This document shows positions 23,694 to 34,365 of a DNA stretch of 64,000 nucleotides, piece by piece. This DNA comes from Mauremys mutica (taxonomy: Eukaryota; Chordata; Testudines; Geoemydidae): NCBI RefSeq assembly GCF_020497125.1, contig NC_059075.1:105811222-105875221 (forward strand), written 5' to 3'. The notes beneath the pieces are model-generated. The model saw only the letters and a program-made list of their open reading frames with translations, did no database searches and was not told where the DNA came from. The position numbers were made by a program, and so were the translations under genes. How positions within the stretch are numbered: position 1 is the stretch's first letter; the number at the start of each line of letters is the position of its first letter.

Positions 23694-24752
23694 ATTACCC
23701 AAAAGTTCACAGTCCCTAGATTTTGAAAAGTTCTCACCTTTACTGTGTTGTCGAGTATTAAAAGTAGTTTGCTGTTAATTACTGTTTCTGTCATGTTTAT
23801 TTGCTGAAGACTTTCTGTGAAGGGGGGAGAGGGGTTTGGTAATTGCATAGGACATTCACCATGAACAGGGTACAGACATGGGGGCAGGATCAACAGCAGG
23901 TTACTCACTGAGTGCAGTCACTAGGCACCCTGGTCAGTCTGTGAGGTGTTTTTAATGTTCTGTTCATAGGCGGCAGGTGCCCTGCTCCAGGTATACTTTG
24001 AGGTGAGTCTCTCCCCTGGCCCTGCCTGGATCGGGCCCTGGCCCACGCGGGTCTCCCCCCGCCCTGTCAATTCCCTGCCTGGAGCAGGTCCCAGCGCCCC
24101 CTGCAACCCCTCCCCCGGCGTGTCGTTTCCCCCCCCCCCCCCGCGCTGCGTCCCTACCTGACAGTAGAGTGGCTACCGGCAGAAATGCTGTCTGCTGCCC
24201 CAGGGTCCTAGCGCCTGCCATCCACAAATGGCAAGGCAGGTTGCCCTCACCCTGCCCTTCTACCGTAGCCCTGAGCCTCTACAATGCCCCAAACCCTCAG
24301 CCCCAACCCCAGCACGCAACCCCCTACGCCTCCTCCCCCTTCCCACACACCCCTCACCCCTTCCTACGCCCCCACCCCCAGCCCAGAGGCTGCACCCAAA
24401 CTCCGTCCCAAAGCCTACACCCCTCACCCCTTCCTGCACACCCACCTGTAACCGTCCTCCCCCAGAGACCGCTGTAGGAGCAGTAGCCTATCATTCCTAG
24501 AGTCTAGAAGCAGTCTCTACATCACTGCACACCCTACCCACCACAGTCCGCATCCCTGTTTCAACCCTTTAACGCGATATCATTATTAAAGAAAAGGTTT
24601 TTAAATAACAATGCTCCATTAACTTTATTTTTACACGTGTGTTGGAAGGGGGCAAACAGGGTGAACGGGGTATGAAACTGCAGAGGAGAGTCAACAGTAA
24701 CTGGGTAAAGAAACAGGGGCAGGTTCAGCTTCTCTGTAAAGCAACTGGACAG
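23694..24752. other. GC-rich spacer between the two Harbinger genes
   Basis: The spacer holds a C14 run (24129-24142) and proline-codon-like C-rich sequence at 24180-24480 that opens long frames on both strands without protein features. AATAAA on the minus strand (24624-24629) lies about 124 nt past the transposase stop and is its probable polyadenylation signal. Confidence 0.6.
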
Positions 24753-26036
24753 TCATAGGTTACCCTGCTCTCCGAGGAACCTAGCTTTCAAAGCCTCTCG
24801 GATGCACAGCGCTTCCCGCTGTGCTCTTCTAATGGCACGGGTGTCTGGCTGAGCGTAATCAGCAGCCAGGCGATTTGCCTCAACCTCCCATCCCGCCATA
24901 AAGGTCTCCCCCTTGCTCTCACAGAGATTGTGGAGCACACAGCAAGCTGCAATAACAATGGGGATATTGTTTTCGCTGAGATCCGAGCGAGTCAGTAAGC
25001 TCCGCCATCTCCCCTTCAGACGTCCGAAAGCACACTCCACCACCATTCTGCACTTGCTCAGCCGGTAGTTGAAGAGTTCCTTCTCACTGTCCAAGGCGCC
25101 TGTATAGGGCTTCATGAGCCAGGGCATTAGCGGGTAGGCTGGGTCCCCGAGGATCACTGTAGGCATCTGCACATCCCCAACAGTTATTTTGTGGTCTGGG
25201 AAGAAAATACCTGCCTGGAGGCGTTTAAACAGACCAGAGTTCCTGAACACAAGCGCGTCATGAACCTTGCCCGGCCACCCGACGTTGATGTTGGTAAAGC
25301 GTCCCCTATGGTCCACCAGTGCTTGCAGCACCATTGAAAAGTAGCCCTTTCGGTTAATGTACTGGCTGGCCTGGTGGTCCAGTCCCAGGATAGGGATGTG
25401 AGTCCCATCTATAGCCCCACCATAGTTTGGGAATCCCATCGCGGCGAAGCCAGCTATGACGACCTGGACGTTTCCCAGGGTCACTACCTTCGAGAGCAGG
25501 AGTTCAACGATTGCGTTGGCTACTTGCATCACAGCAACCCCCACGGTAGATTTGCCCACGCCAAAGTGGTTCGCTACTGACCAGTAGCTGTCTGGCGTGG
25601 CAAGTTTCCAGAGGGCTATGGCCACTCGCTTCTGCACAGTCAGGGCTGCTCGCATCCGGGTGTCCTTGCGCTTCAGGGCAGGGGACAGCAAGTCACACAG
25701 TTCAAGGAAAGTGCCCTTACGCATCCTGAAGTTTAGCAGCCACTGTGATTCATCCCAGACCTGCAGCACTATGCAGTCCCACCAGTCCGTGCTTGTTTCC
25801 CGGGCCCAGAATCGCCGTCCCATAGCATGAACATGACCCAGTGCCACCATGATCTCCACGGCGCGGCGTACCGTGCTTTCTGAGAGGTCTGTGCCAGTCT
25901 GAGATTTCATGTCCTCACCGCGCTGCCGTTGCCTCCTCACCCGATTTCTCAGCATCTGACTGTTGAAGAGGTGTACGATAAGGTGCGAGGAGTTGACAAC
26001 GGCCATAAGTGCAGCGATGATCGCAGCGGGCTCCAT
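24753..26036 (-). CDS. HARBI1-type Harbinger transposase (DDE_Tnp_4), intact
   Basis: A single 427-codon frame, read from Met at 26036 (MEPAAIIAALMAVV); an in-frame Met twelve codons upstream is also possible. A helix-turn-helix lies at about 150-169 (SYWSVANHFGVGKSTVGVAV). The catalytic region shows GAIDGTHIPIL (Asp210), KVHDALVFRNSGLF (Asp260), ILGDPAYPL (Asp298) and VVECAFGRLKGRW (Glu334), so all acidic residues used by this family are present; which Asp serves as the second of the triad should be taken from a family alignment. Human HARBI1, a domesticated relative, is about 350 residues, so the extra length is mainly N-terminal. The protein would cut and rejoin DNA at 3-bp targets with the help of the Myb-like partner. 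Intactness suggests recent activity. Confidence 0.92.
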   Translation of the reverse strand: MEPAAIIAALMAVVNSSHLIVHLFNSQMLRNRVRRQRQRGEDMKSQTGTDLSESTVRRAVEIMVALGHVHAMGRRFWARETSTDWWDCIVLQVWDESQWLLNFRMRKGTFLELCDLLSPALKRKDTRMRAALTVQKRVAIALWKLATPDSYWSVANHFGVGKSTVGVAVMQVANAIVELLLSKVVTLGNVQVVIAGFAAMGFPNYGGAIDGTHIPILGLDHQASQYINRKGYFSMVLQALVDHRGRFTNINVGWPGKVHDALVFRNSGLFKRLQAGIFFPDHKITVGDVQMPTVILGDPAYPLMPWLMKPYTGALDSEKELFNYRLSKCRMVVECAFGRLKGRWRSLLTRSDLSENNIPIVIAACCVLHNLCESKGETFMAGWEVEANRLAADYAQPDTRAIRRAQREALCIREALKARFLGEQGNL

Positions 26037-26406
26037 GATCGCAGTGGAGTGCTGTGGCGTCCGCGCTGTCACTTATAACAGGAAAAGTGCGCGAACTGAT
26101 TTCCCGCCGGCGGGAGTGACGGTTGAATGCTGACAGTTACCAAGGACCACCCTCGACACAGTTTTCCCCCCAGCAGGCATTGGGGGCTATACCCAGAATT
26201 CCAATGGGCAGCGGGGAGTGCGGGGACTGTGGGATAGCTTCCCACAGTGCACCGCTTCCAAAGTCGACGCTTGCCCCGTTAATGTGGACTCACAAAGTCG
26301 AATTAGTGTCCTTAGTGTGGATACACAAATTCGACTTCGTAAGGTCGATTCCACAAATTCGACTTAAGTTGATTTGAAATAGTCTTGTAGTGTAGACATA
26401 CCCTGA

Positions 26407-28426
26407 AAGGGGCTGTGCATAGAAAGGAGGGGGTACTTCATAATCTCTCCAACTCTTTTCACCAGTATACCACAGGGGAGGCTCTCATTCCCACACAGGA
26501 GCCTAAGATTCATGCACTAACCACTGTGTCACCACTTCTGCTTCAAAATCTTGACAAATGCACAATGTTCACTGTTGGTGTGTCATCCTCATGTTACAAA
26601 CATTAAGCTTGCCAACAGGAGTTATTCCTCTTGAGTCCTGATGCTCATTTTTGTTCTCATTAGAACTTCCACTAGTATCACATGGTATGCTATGGATGCT
26701 GCTCCTTCATGACTGGTTTTTACAAAAAAAAAAAAAAAAGAAGATGATGATGGTGAAGTGCAAATCTTGCATTAAAACAGGTTGATTTTCTTCTTCATGG
26801 CAAAAAAGTTTTTTCCATGGTTCTATTTGACTTCCATATGCAAACATATGGTTAGCCAAACTCCACTGATACGTTACTATGCAAACACATTTCACAAGCA
26901 TGAACCTGTCTTTTTGAATGGCACATTCATTACAAATGCTGACTCTTGTTTACAATTGCCATAATGAAATCATGGAATGTGCATGTAATGAAAGCTCATT
27001 TTTAAATGAACAGTCCCTGTATTTGTATTCATCAAACTACAGAGTAATAAAAATGATTTTCCTTCCTCTTTGCTCCACCAAGCTGCAAGCATTCTTTCCA
27101 AAGTGTGTTTTGCTATATTTTATTTCTGAAACAGAAATAGTGTAAGGACATAGGGCCAGATTGACAAATCCTTACTCACTGTACGCTGTTACTCATCCAA
27201 GAAATTCCGCTACGGTTAATAGGACTATCTGTGTGACCCCTTACTCCCATTGGTGATCACAATCTGGTCCACAGTGAGTAGAAAAATTAATTAGGACAAA
27301 CAGAATCCACATATGGGGCACTTCTCTTCTTAATTCAGGATAAAAAATTAACTTATGTCAAGTAAAAATGGAGGGGGAAACAAAGCCTCATATGAACAGA
27401 AGGGTTTTCATGAAATTAAGACTTATTTTCATTTAACTATTCCTTATGCAGTTTTATGAGCCCCAAACCCGCAACATTATGCTGGTGCAAAAAAGGAGAA
27501 AGTGAAATTGACTGGAACATAAAAATGAAACGGGCCAGTTTCATTTTATAGTCCAAGCTAAAAAAAATGCAAAAAGTAAACATACATCATAAATGGCTCA
27601 AAGGACTGGATAATTGATTTTTTAAAAATCTTTTTGTTTTAATAATCGAAGGTACTATAAGTAAGAAAGGAAAGCAGGAATATTTATTTTTAAATATGTG
27701 AGTTTTGTATAGGCAATGGTCCAAACTCATCCCTGGTGCAATTCAATTGATTTCAGTGTAGTTAACCAGACATGAATTTACACAGTGCTTTTTAAGTATT
27801 ATTTTGTTTGTTATAGGAGTTGAGTAGTGAGCAGAACTGTGTATACCACTCTCTGAAATTAACACAAAATAATCTAAGGATGTTTAGAACATACAACACC
27901 AAACCCTACAACCTTACTCAGCAAAACCAACAAAGATGCCAACATTTAGACTGCAAGTTCTTTAAAGCAGTGACTGCCATTTGCTATACATTTGTATGGG
28001 ACCTAGCACAATGGGGCCTCCACCTATTTGACGCTTCTAGGTGCTACCACAATATAAATGTTGAACAGTAATAATGTGAGGTTTTAGTGCCTAGACTTCC
28101 ATTGGCTTCAAAAGGGCTTTGGATCAGGTCTTTACTGCACAAAGGCTGCAAAGCGCAGGCCTTAGCATGGTGATGTGAATTGACATTATGAGATACTTCC
28201 TTCCTGCCCTCAAATGAACACTGAATACACTGATCTTCAACTGGCCAAGCTGTCACCTGATCCCAGTTTTCAGCAGAGAATGTGAGGACCCATCAGACAT
28301 ATCTGCATGAGAAATTATCTTCTTCTTGCTCAGGATTCTTATTTAAAAAAAGAGAGGTCAGCACCTCTTGCAAAAGATCACCTCTGAAATGAGATAAGCA
28401 GAATGTGGGTAGAATAATCCACTTAC
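26407..28426. other. Non-coding stretch with one MIR tail
   Basis: AT-rich DNA without a recognised gene; an A17 tract lies at 26723-26739. The MIR-type 3' tail at 27945-28072 is listed separately. A short 'ttggatcaggtc' palindromic repeat lies at 28090-28135. Confidence 0.4.
27945..28072 (+). mobile_element. CORE-SINE / MIR-like 3' tail
   Basis: TGCAAGTTCTTTAAAGCAGTG, TTTGTATGGGACCTAGCACA, ATGGGGCCTCCACC and TAGGTGCTACCACAATATAAA give the 3' tail order also seen at 34265-34360, where a longer copy is preserved. Confidence 0.6.
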
Positions 28427-28597
28427 CTAACCAGCTTGTTCTCATAAGGGGAATTATTTTTCCCGCCAAACGTCTTCCAGTATAGTATTTCATCACCCCC
28501 TTTTCCAGAAGCTTCATTTTCAACATGGAGTTACGTTCAGATTGCATATTCACATAGGTTGAAAGTACTTTTGTACCATAAAAACAGCCATGGATTA
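28427..28597 (-). CDS. Weak candidate coding exon
   Basis: On the minus strand 171 bp are open in one phase between TATTCAG and a strong donor (TTAG|GTAAGT). The peptide begins IHGCFYGTKVLSTYV and includes KYYTGRRLAGKIIP. Its phase (1 to 1) matches the donor phase of the candidate at 29388-29518. The acceptor's pyrimidine tract is poor and no protein family is recognised. Confidence 0.18.
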
Positions 28598-28986
28598 CTG
28601 AATACAAGGTAGCTCTGCCTACAGAGTACTATAAAAAGCTGATTAAATGAATTACAAAAGCATATTTATGATGCAACAGGAAGGCAAATATATCAGATTT
28701 CCAGCAAATAAAATCAACCTTCTATTTAATACTTTAAAAAAAAAAGATTTACTACACTAAGGGCCTGATTCAAAGCCCACTGACTTCAGTGGGCTCTCAT
28801 CCTGCAAGGTGCTAAACACGTCTGATGAGACACTGAGCACCCTCAGCTCCCATTGACTCCAATGCCACTTGAGAAATGCCAAACAACTAAACGACCGGGT
28901 CCTAAGTCATTTAATAACTGTTCAGAACAGTTAACAAGTAAGACAAACAGTCTAAAAACCCACTGGATGCCCAGAAGTTCATTTAG

Positions 28987-29090
28987 GCTGGGATTTTCAA
29001 AGGAGGCCAGAGAATTATACATGCAGATCCCATCCAATTTCAATGGGATCTGGGTGCCTAAATCCCTTATGCGCCTTTGAAAATCCCAGT
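28987..29090. repeat. Short foldback repeat
   Basis: CTGGGATTTTCAAAGGAGGC and GCGCCTTTGAAAATCCCAG are near-perfect inverted arms around a CCAATTTCAATGGGATCTGG centre. It belongs to the abundant family of palindromes with a 'TTCAATGGG' core seen elsewhere in the window. Confidence 0.7.
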
Positions 29091-29387
29091 ATTAATATGA
29101 AAGATGAACAGACACTTCCTGAAATCTGGGACCAGTCACAGATTGATGATCTGTTAATGAATATTGTCCTTTAGTGGAAAAAAAAGCAACAAGGGCTCTT
29201 TCTGTGTTAACTGGGCTTTGGAAGACGTGTACAACCTGCATTCATTTTCTTCCCTTTCCTGTCTACCTGTCTCCTTTATTCCACAGTAAAATTAGGACAA
29301 ATTCTCAAAAAGAATATTGTCGAAATTTTTTCCCTCCAGTATTGTAGTGTCATAGTGATGCAATGAACCATTAACCTCTGTACTTAC

Positions 29388-29518
29388 CATCTGACATGCA
29401 GTGAGTGCCTTTAGTCACATGGTAAACGCTTGCAAAATCTCCTCCAGGACTCGTCTGATGGGCACACGGCCCTCTGAGATGATAGTTTATGTCCTTATGA
29501 GGTTTACACTCTAGAATC
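29388..29518 (-). CDS. Candidate internal coding exon of an unidentified gene
   Basis: On the minus strand a strong acceptor (TTTTTTTTCTTTTAG|G) and a strong donor (GATG|GTAAGTAC) bound 131 bp that are open in only one phase (2 to 1). The peptide includes LECKPHKDINYHLRGPC and HVTKGTHCMSD, with three cysteines, suggesting an extracellular protein if real. It contains no repeat I recognise. The candidate exon at 43293-43362 ends in phase 1, so at least one more exon would be needed between them; a 40-bp stretch near 39500-39540 (donor AGAG|GTAAGG) has the right length but is weak. Confidence 0.33.
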
Positions 29519-29644
29519 CTAAAAGAAAAAAAATTAAAGTCTAAGTCTTTCAGGCATAAGTGGGATTTATTACATTATCAGGCATGAAAAGAAATATTAT
29601 GGGGTGATAAATGGAATTTACCGACCTGTAACTGGAGGTTCTTT

Positions 29645-30810
29645 GAGATATGTAGTCCCTATCTGTATTCCACATGTGCCTGAAACCAGAATTTTCTAGC
29701 AAGTAGAGTCTGTTGGTCCACACCTATAGAGTTGTTCCCCTCATGCTTCAAAGCATGGGTGTAAAGTGTGGCATTGACCAACAGCTCTCCAGTTCCTCCT
29801 CTTACCATGAATCAGAGAGGATCCAGAAGAGATGGGAACCAAGGTAGGTAGTAGAATACAGTTAGGGACCACACATCTCAAAGACCCTCTAGTTAAAAGT
29901 AAGTAACCTCTATTTCTTCTTCGAATGCTGGTCCCTGTGTGTGTGCCACATGTGGGTGACTAGTAAAGGGTATTCAAACAGGAGAGGGGCGTGAGGTGCA
30001 GTTGGTATAGAACTATGCAATGCTGCTGTCCCAACAGCTGCATCTGCAGAAGAGGCCTGGGCTAAGGCATAATGCTTGGTGAAGGTATGACTGGAGCTCC
30101 AATATAGGAACTTCTTGAAGTAAAGCTACTGAGGTTGCCTGTGCTCTAGTGGAATGTGCCCTCAGCACATCTGGGAAAAGCAGACACGCCAACTGATAAC
30201 AAAAGGTGATACAGCCGGAGATCCACTTAGAGAGCCTCTGAGCAGATCACGTTTGTGCTGCAATTGCTCTGCTATAGCAACAAATATTGTAGGCATTTTC
30301 CTAATTGGTTTAGTTTTTTGCAGGTAGAACGCTAATGCTCATCTGACGTCCAGAGGATGAAGTTTCCTGTCGTCATTGGAACCATGAGGTTAAGGGAAAA
30401 ATATCGTTAAATAAACAGACTGATCTATGTGAAACTCAGAAATTACCTTAGGGATGAATTTTGAGTGGAGGTAAAGGAAAACCTTCTCCTTATGAAATCT
30501 GATGTATAGCGGGTTGGCCATGAGTACTCCCAGTTCACTAACTAGTCAGAAGACTAAAAACGCTAGAAACTATATACAATTATATTTAAAGGTATGAAGA
30601 CAGTGCAAAGACACTTTTGGACACAGAGGATTCTGACTCTGGCCAGGCATCAGTAAGAAGAACTATAGAGGCGCCTGCCCTTATACCCTTGGTTCGAAGC
30701 ATGAGAGCAACAACTGAGCAGGAGCAGACCAACAGATGCTATTTGCTAGAAATCTCTGGTCTCAAGTGTATGGAACACCTGCGTACCCACATGTGGAATA
30801 TGCACAGGTA
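29645..30810. mobile_element. Unclassified element with long inverted ends
   Basis: The left arm (about 29660-29815) and the right arm (about 30640-30800) are inverted copies: TATTCCACATGTG, then TTTCTAGCAAGTAGAGTCTG, then CTCATGCTTCAAAGCATGGG on the left correspond to the complement of TGGAATATGCACAG-type text, CAGATGCTATTTGCTAGAAA and TTCGAAGCATGAGAGC on the right. A third related phrase (GGTCCCTGTGTGTGTGCCACATGTGG) lies at 29931-29956. The interior has no protein I recognise, and the true boundaries and superfamily are unknown. Confidence 0.5.
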
Positions 30811-31467
30811 ACAACAGCCGTGATGACAGTGCAGCATGGGCTTCAGTGCGGATAGTACAAGCCCAGCATGGACCCTGGGTATGAATTTGGCTCAGTAGCC
30901 TACTCTGAAGCCCACACTGCTCTGTTTTCACTGCTGTTGCTACCCATGCTAGCTGGACTGGGGCTAGCTCTGGTAGGCTAGTCCATACACGGCTTTTCCT
31001 GAGCAGACATTCCCACAGTAGCAGGAAATCAGAAAGATATGCCAAGCTGCTATTGTTATGTGCCTGTAAGTATGAGACGACTATTAAAATCAGAACGGAA
31101 TTTTAAAGGCAGCCAGTGATTTTAAAAAACAGGGGCACAATGTCTTAAAACTCTTCTGTATGTACTTAACCATACTCATGTGAGTAGTTCTAACTACACA
31201 TAGGAGAAAAGTTATTCATGGGCATAAGTGTTTGCAGGGTCAGGCTCCAAGTTAGACAAAAATTCAGCCTACTTTCTATTGTTGTATTAGAAGCCTCTGA
31301 GGATAAGTCACAGAGAACTGATTATTAAGGAATTGCAAGACTCAAGCATAGTGACAGCCAAATACTAAACTGTTTAGAGTACTTCACAGAAGCAGAACTA
31401 CCTTCACCCAGTGCACTGTATTAGTACAAATTCATATTTTAAGATCTGAGCTGGGAGCTTCAACTCA

Positions 31468-32567
31468 GGCCAGGTCTATACCAAAAAGTTAGGTCAACCA
31501 GCAATGTTGCCCAGGGGTGTGAAAAATCCACAACCTTGAGTGACATAGTTAAACTGATCTGACCCCTGGCATAGGCAGCGGTAGGTAAATGGAAGAATTC
31601 TTCTATTGACCTAGATCAGATGTGGGAAAACTACAGCCCGCCCGCGGGGCCATCCTGCCCAGCCCCTGAGCTCCCGACTGGGGAGCCTAGTCCCTGGCCC
31701 CTCCCCTGCTGTCCCCCCTCTACCGCAGCCACACCACTGTGTGGGCCGCACTCTGGCCCACTGCTCCCGCTGGGCAGCATGGGGAGTACAGCTGGCTCCA
31801 GCCAGGTGTCACGGCTGTGAGCTCTTGCTGCTGGTGGGGAGCGCGGGGGTTGGGTAAGGGAGCGGGGGTCCTGGGGGGCAGTCAGGGAGGAGGGGGTGGT
31901 TGGATGGGGCGGAGGGTCAGGGGGGCGGTCAGGGGATGGCGAACAGGGAGGGTTGGGAGTGGGAGTCCCAGGGGGCCTGTCAGGGGGCTGGAATGTGGAT
32001 AGGGGTCGAGAGGGCACTCAGGGGACAGGGAGCAGGGGATGTTGGATAAGGGGGTGGGATCCCGGGAGGCAGTTAGGGGCAGGGGGTCCTGGGAGGGGGT
32101 GATCAGGGGATGAGAAGCAGAGGGTGGTTGGATAGGGGGTGGGAGTCTTGGGGGAGGGCTGTCAGGGGACGGGGGTGTGGATAGGGGTCAGGGCAGTCAG
32201 GGGACAGAGAGCAGGGGGGTTGGATGGGGGCAGGGGTCCTGGGAGGGGGCAGTCAGGGGACAAGGAGCAGGGGGGTTGGATGGGTTGGGGGTTCTGAGTG
32301 AGGCAATCAGGGGGCGGGAAGTGGGAGGGGGAAGATAGGGGACGGGGGCCAGGCTTTTAGGGGAGGCACAGCCTTCCCTCCATACAGTTCAGCAACCCCG
32401 ATGTGGCCCTCAGGCCAAAAAGTTTCCCCACCCCTGACCTAGATACTGCCTCTTGGGGACACTGATTAACTACAGCAACAGGAGAACCCCTCCCATCACT
32501 GTAATGAGTATCTACAATGAAGTGCTACAGTGCTGCAGCTGCAGAGGTTTAAGTGTAGACATAGGTC
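31468..32567. mobile_element. Harbinger-like MITE interrupted by a hAT MITE
   Basis: GGCCAGGTCTATACC at the left and GTGTAGACATAGGTCC at the right are inverted ends, the left flanked by TCA. With the hAT element at 31617-32436 and one copy of its duplication removed, about 270 bp of MITE remain. TAGGTCAACC and GACCTAGAT phrases are shared with the relative near 37174. Confidence 0.65.
31617..32436. mobile_element. hAT MITE carrying an internal G-rich minisatellite
   Basis: The ends are CAGATGTGGGAAAACTACAG and AAGTTTCCCCACCCCTG, with a perfect 8-bp duplication ACCTAGAT at 31609-31616 and 32437-32444. From about 31850 to 32345 the interior is an imperfect tandem array of a unit like GGTCAGGGGACAGGGAGCAG followed by GGGTTGGAT and GGGAGTCCTGGG. 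A second member with the same architecture is at 41524-42321. Long frames on both strands come from this G-rich array. Confidence 0.9.
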
Positions 32568-33044
32568 CAGTCTCTACCTATCCACATACACAATTGTACA
32601 TGCAGCCATCTGCACACATGCTCTGGCCCTGCAGGAGTAGCTGAGAGATACTAACACCTGCAGGCACTGCTACATAGATTTTTAATACAAATCTAGCAAA
32701 GAGTAAACATTTCACAAAGTGAGAAGGCAGCGGAGAATTAGAAATTGCTACTCTTCTTCTTTCCTTTGCTGGAAAAAACAGAGAAATCTTCATTTCTGGA
32801 AGACAGTCATTGCACAGGCAACTTATGGAAACAGCCCTGTGGGGCTTATAATACATATCACCATCACCATCACCACTACTATGGCACAAGATGCTGCTGG
32901 GGAAATATTCTCCCACTTTTCCTTCGAAGCCCTGAATCAGCAAAGCACTTAAACACATGGTAAGTCCTACTGAAGTAAATGGGTTATAAGTGTGCGGTCA
33001 GGTGTGTTAGTGGATAGGAACTGTGCAGCAGGATCTCTCTAAAC

Positions 33045-33860
33045 CACGCATCAGACCCCTTCTCTGCCTCAGTTTTCCCTTCGTGTCAGTCATTCACCAG
33101 CTCCCAATGCTGTCAGGTCCTTGCAATTATTTAGCACTCCAGTTAAGTCCAAAAGTCCACCCCTTCCAGGGGTTTAAGTCCAATATAAACTCCAAACCAA
33201 ACTTTCTACCCCAGGATCCTCTACAGGGTACAACCCTCCCTCTGAAGGTCTGTCCTCTTTCAGCTTGTCTTCAGCCACGCTGGGATCTATTCAGTTCCTT
33301 CTCCGGGGTTACTCCACCACCTCATGGTGTCAGGGCTGCCGGGGGCAAGGGGGCAATTTGCCCCAGGCCCTGCAGGGGCCCCACGAGCCCTGGCCCAGCA
33401 GCAGTCTGGGTCTTTGGCGGCATTTTGGCAGCGGGGGGCCCTTCAGTGCTTCCAAAGACGCAGAGCAACTGAAGGGCCCCCCGCCACCGAAATGCCACAG
33501 AAGACCCGGACCACCGCCAGGTGAGTACAAGTGCCGCAGCTCCCCCACTTTGCCCCAGGCCCCCTGAATCCTCTGGGCAGCCCTGCACGGTGTGGCAATA
33601 TATAGGGAATCCACCTACACACTCTACTATGGGTTCCCAGCCCTGTCTGCCATGCAGCCTAAATTTCCCTCTCTTTCCCTCCAAGGGCCTCTATACACTC
33701 CATGCCTGGCTTCCTCACTGGCGCTTTCTTGACTGGCCCCAGGGGAGCTGGAACATTTTTTATAGTGTGGTGTTGATGATGGAAACCGTGTATTTGGTGT
33801 TTGTTATTACTACTTCAAGCCAGGGTGTGCGGCAGCACCCTCAGGTTCCAGTACCACTGA
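33045..33860. repeat. Possible LTR-like dispersed repeat hosting a hAT MITE
   Basis: C/T-rich sequence from CTGCCTCAGTTTTCCC (33065) to about 33840, interrupted at 33331-33585. It resembles in style the pieces at 4845-5340 and 51890-52125. No coding region was found, and termini and target duplication were not identified. Confidence 0.3.
33331..33585. mobile_element. GC-rich hAT MITE, relative of 4013-4545
   Basis: CAGGGCTGCCGGGGGC and CTCTGGGCAGCCCTG are inverted ends; the flanks are CATGGTGT (33323-33330) and CACGGTGT (33586-33593), 7/8 identical. It shares GGGCAATTTGCCCCAGGCC with the element at 4013 but is half as long. Confidence 0.88.
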
Positions 33861-34104
33861 CTGACCCAGACATTCTTGATGGAGTATTGACTACGAGGTC
33901 TGCTCTTCCTAGAGTCTCTCTCAGATCTGCCCTCCTTTTGACCACAGACTACTCTTTTATCCCAGGAGGCCTGGTTTTTAGTCACATGCGCCCCATCATA
34001 TGACCTTATGGTCAAAATATGGTGGAAAATGTTCGTGAAAAATTTTGTCCAAATTTCAGATTTTTGAAAAATTTTGACCAGATCAAACTATCTATCTATC
34101 TAAG

Positions 34105-34365
34105 AGGCATTATTATCTAGTGGCTAGGGCACAGGACTGGGACACAGGATACCTGGGTTCCATTCCTGGCTCTGCCACAGACCTGTGGTACTGCTTTGGG
34201 CAAGTCACTTCACCTCTCTGGGTCCCCGTTGCCCCATTTGCCTTGCCTATCTAAACTATCTCTTTGGGCAAGGACTGTCTCTTACTATGGGCCTGTACAG
34301 ATTCTAGCACAATGGGGCCCTGATCTTGGTTTGGGCCTGTGGGTGCTACTGTAATTCAAATAACT
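34105..34365 (+). mobile_element. CORE-SINE / MIR-like element, nearly full length
   Basis: The tRNA-like head TCTAGTGGCTAGGGCACAGG (A box) and GGTTCCATTCC (B box) is followed by the core GGGCAAGTCACTTCACCTCT and the tail CTATGGGCCTGTACAGATTC, TAGCACAATGGGGCCCTGAT and TGGGTGCTACTGTAATTCAAA. This is the best preserved member of this SINE in the window. Confidence 0.82.

Larger units (their letters stand above)
21466..26403. mobile_element. Complete PIF/Harbinger transposon (two intact genes)
   Basis: A 4938-bp element bounded by GGCCTGGTCTACACTA and the inverted TAGTGTAGACATACCC, with TGA duplicated at 21463-21465 and 26404-26406. Both ends have long subterminal stretches rich in AATTCGA / TCGAATT (left 21489-21665, right about 26270-26375), probably binding sites for the element's own proteins. 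It also repeats TCCCACAGTGCACC in direct/inverse context at 21687 and 26241. A plus-strand Myb-like gene and a minus-strand HARBI1-like transposase converge on a GC-rich spacer. No disabling mutation was found in either gene. Confidence 0.93.

Noticed and set aside
24169..24500. Two proline-rich frames in the spacer between the Harbinger genes
   Set aside because: A composition effect of C-rich sequence; no conserved features and no splice connection.
31620..32102. Gly- and Pro-rich frames on both strands
   Set aside because: They are translations of a G-rich minisatellite within a hAT MITE.
32857..32884. CACCATCACCATCACCATCACC resembling a His-tag or CRISPR-like repeat
   Set aside because: A short trinucleotide-type microsatellite; there are no spacers and no coding context.
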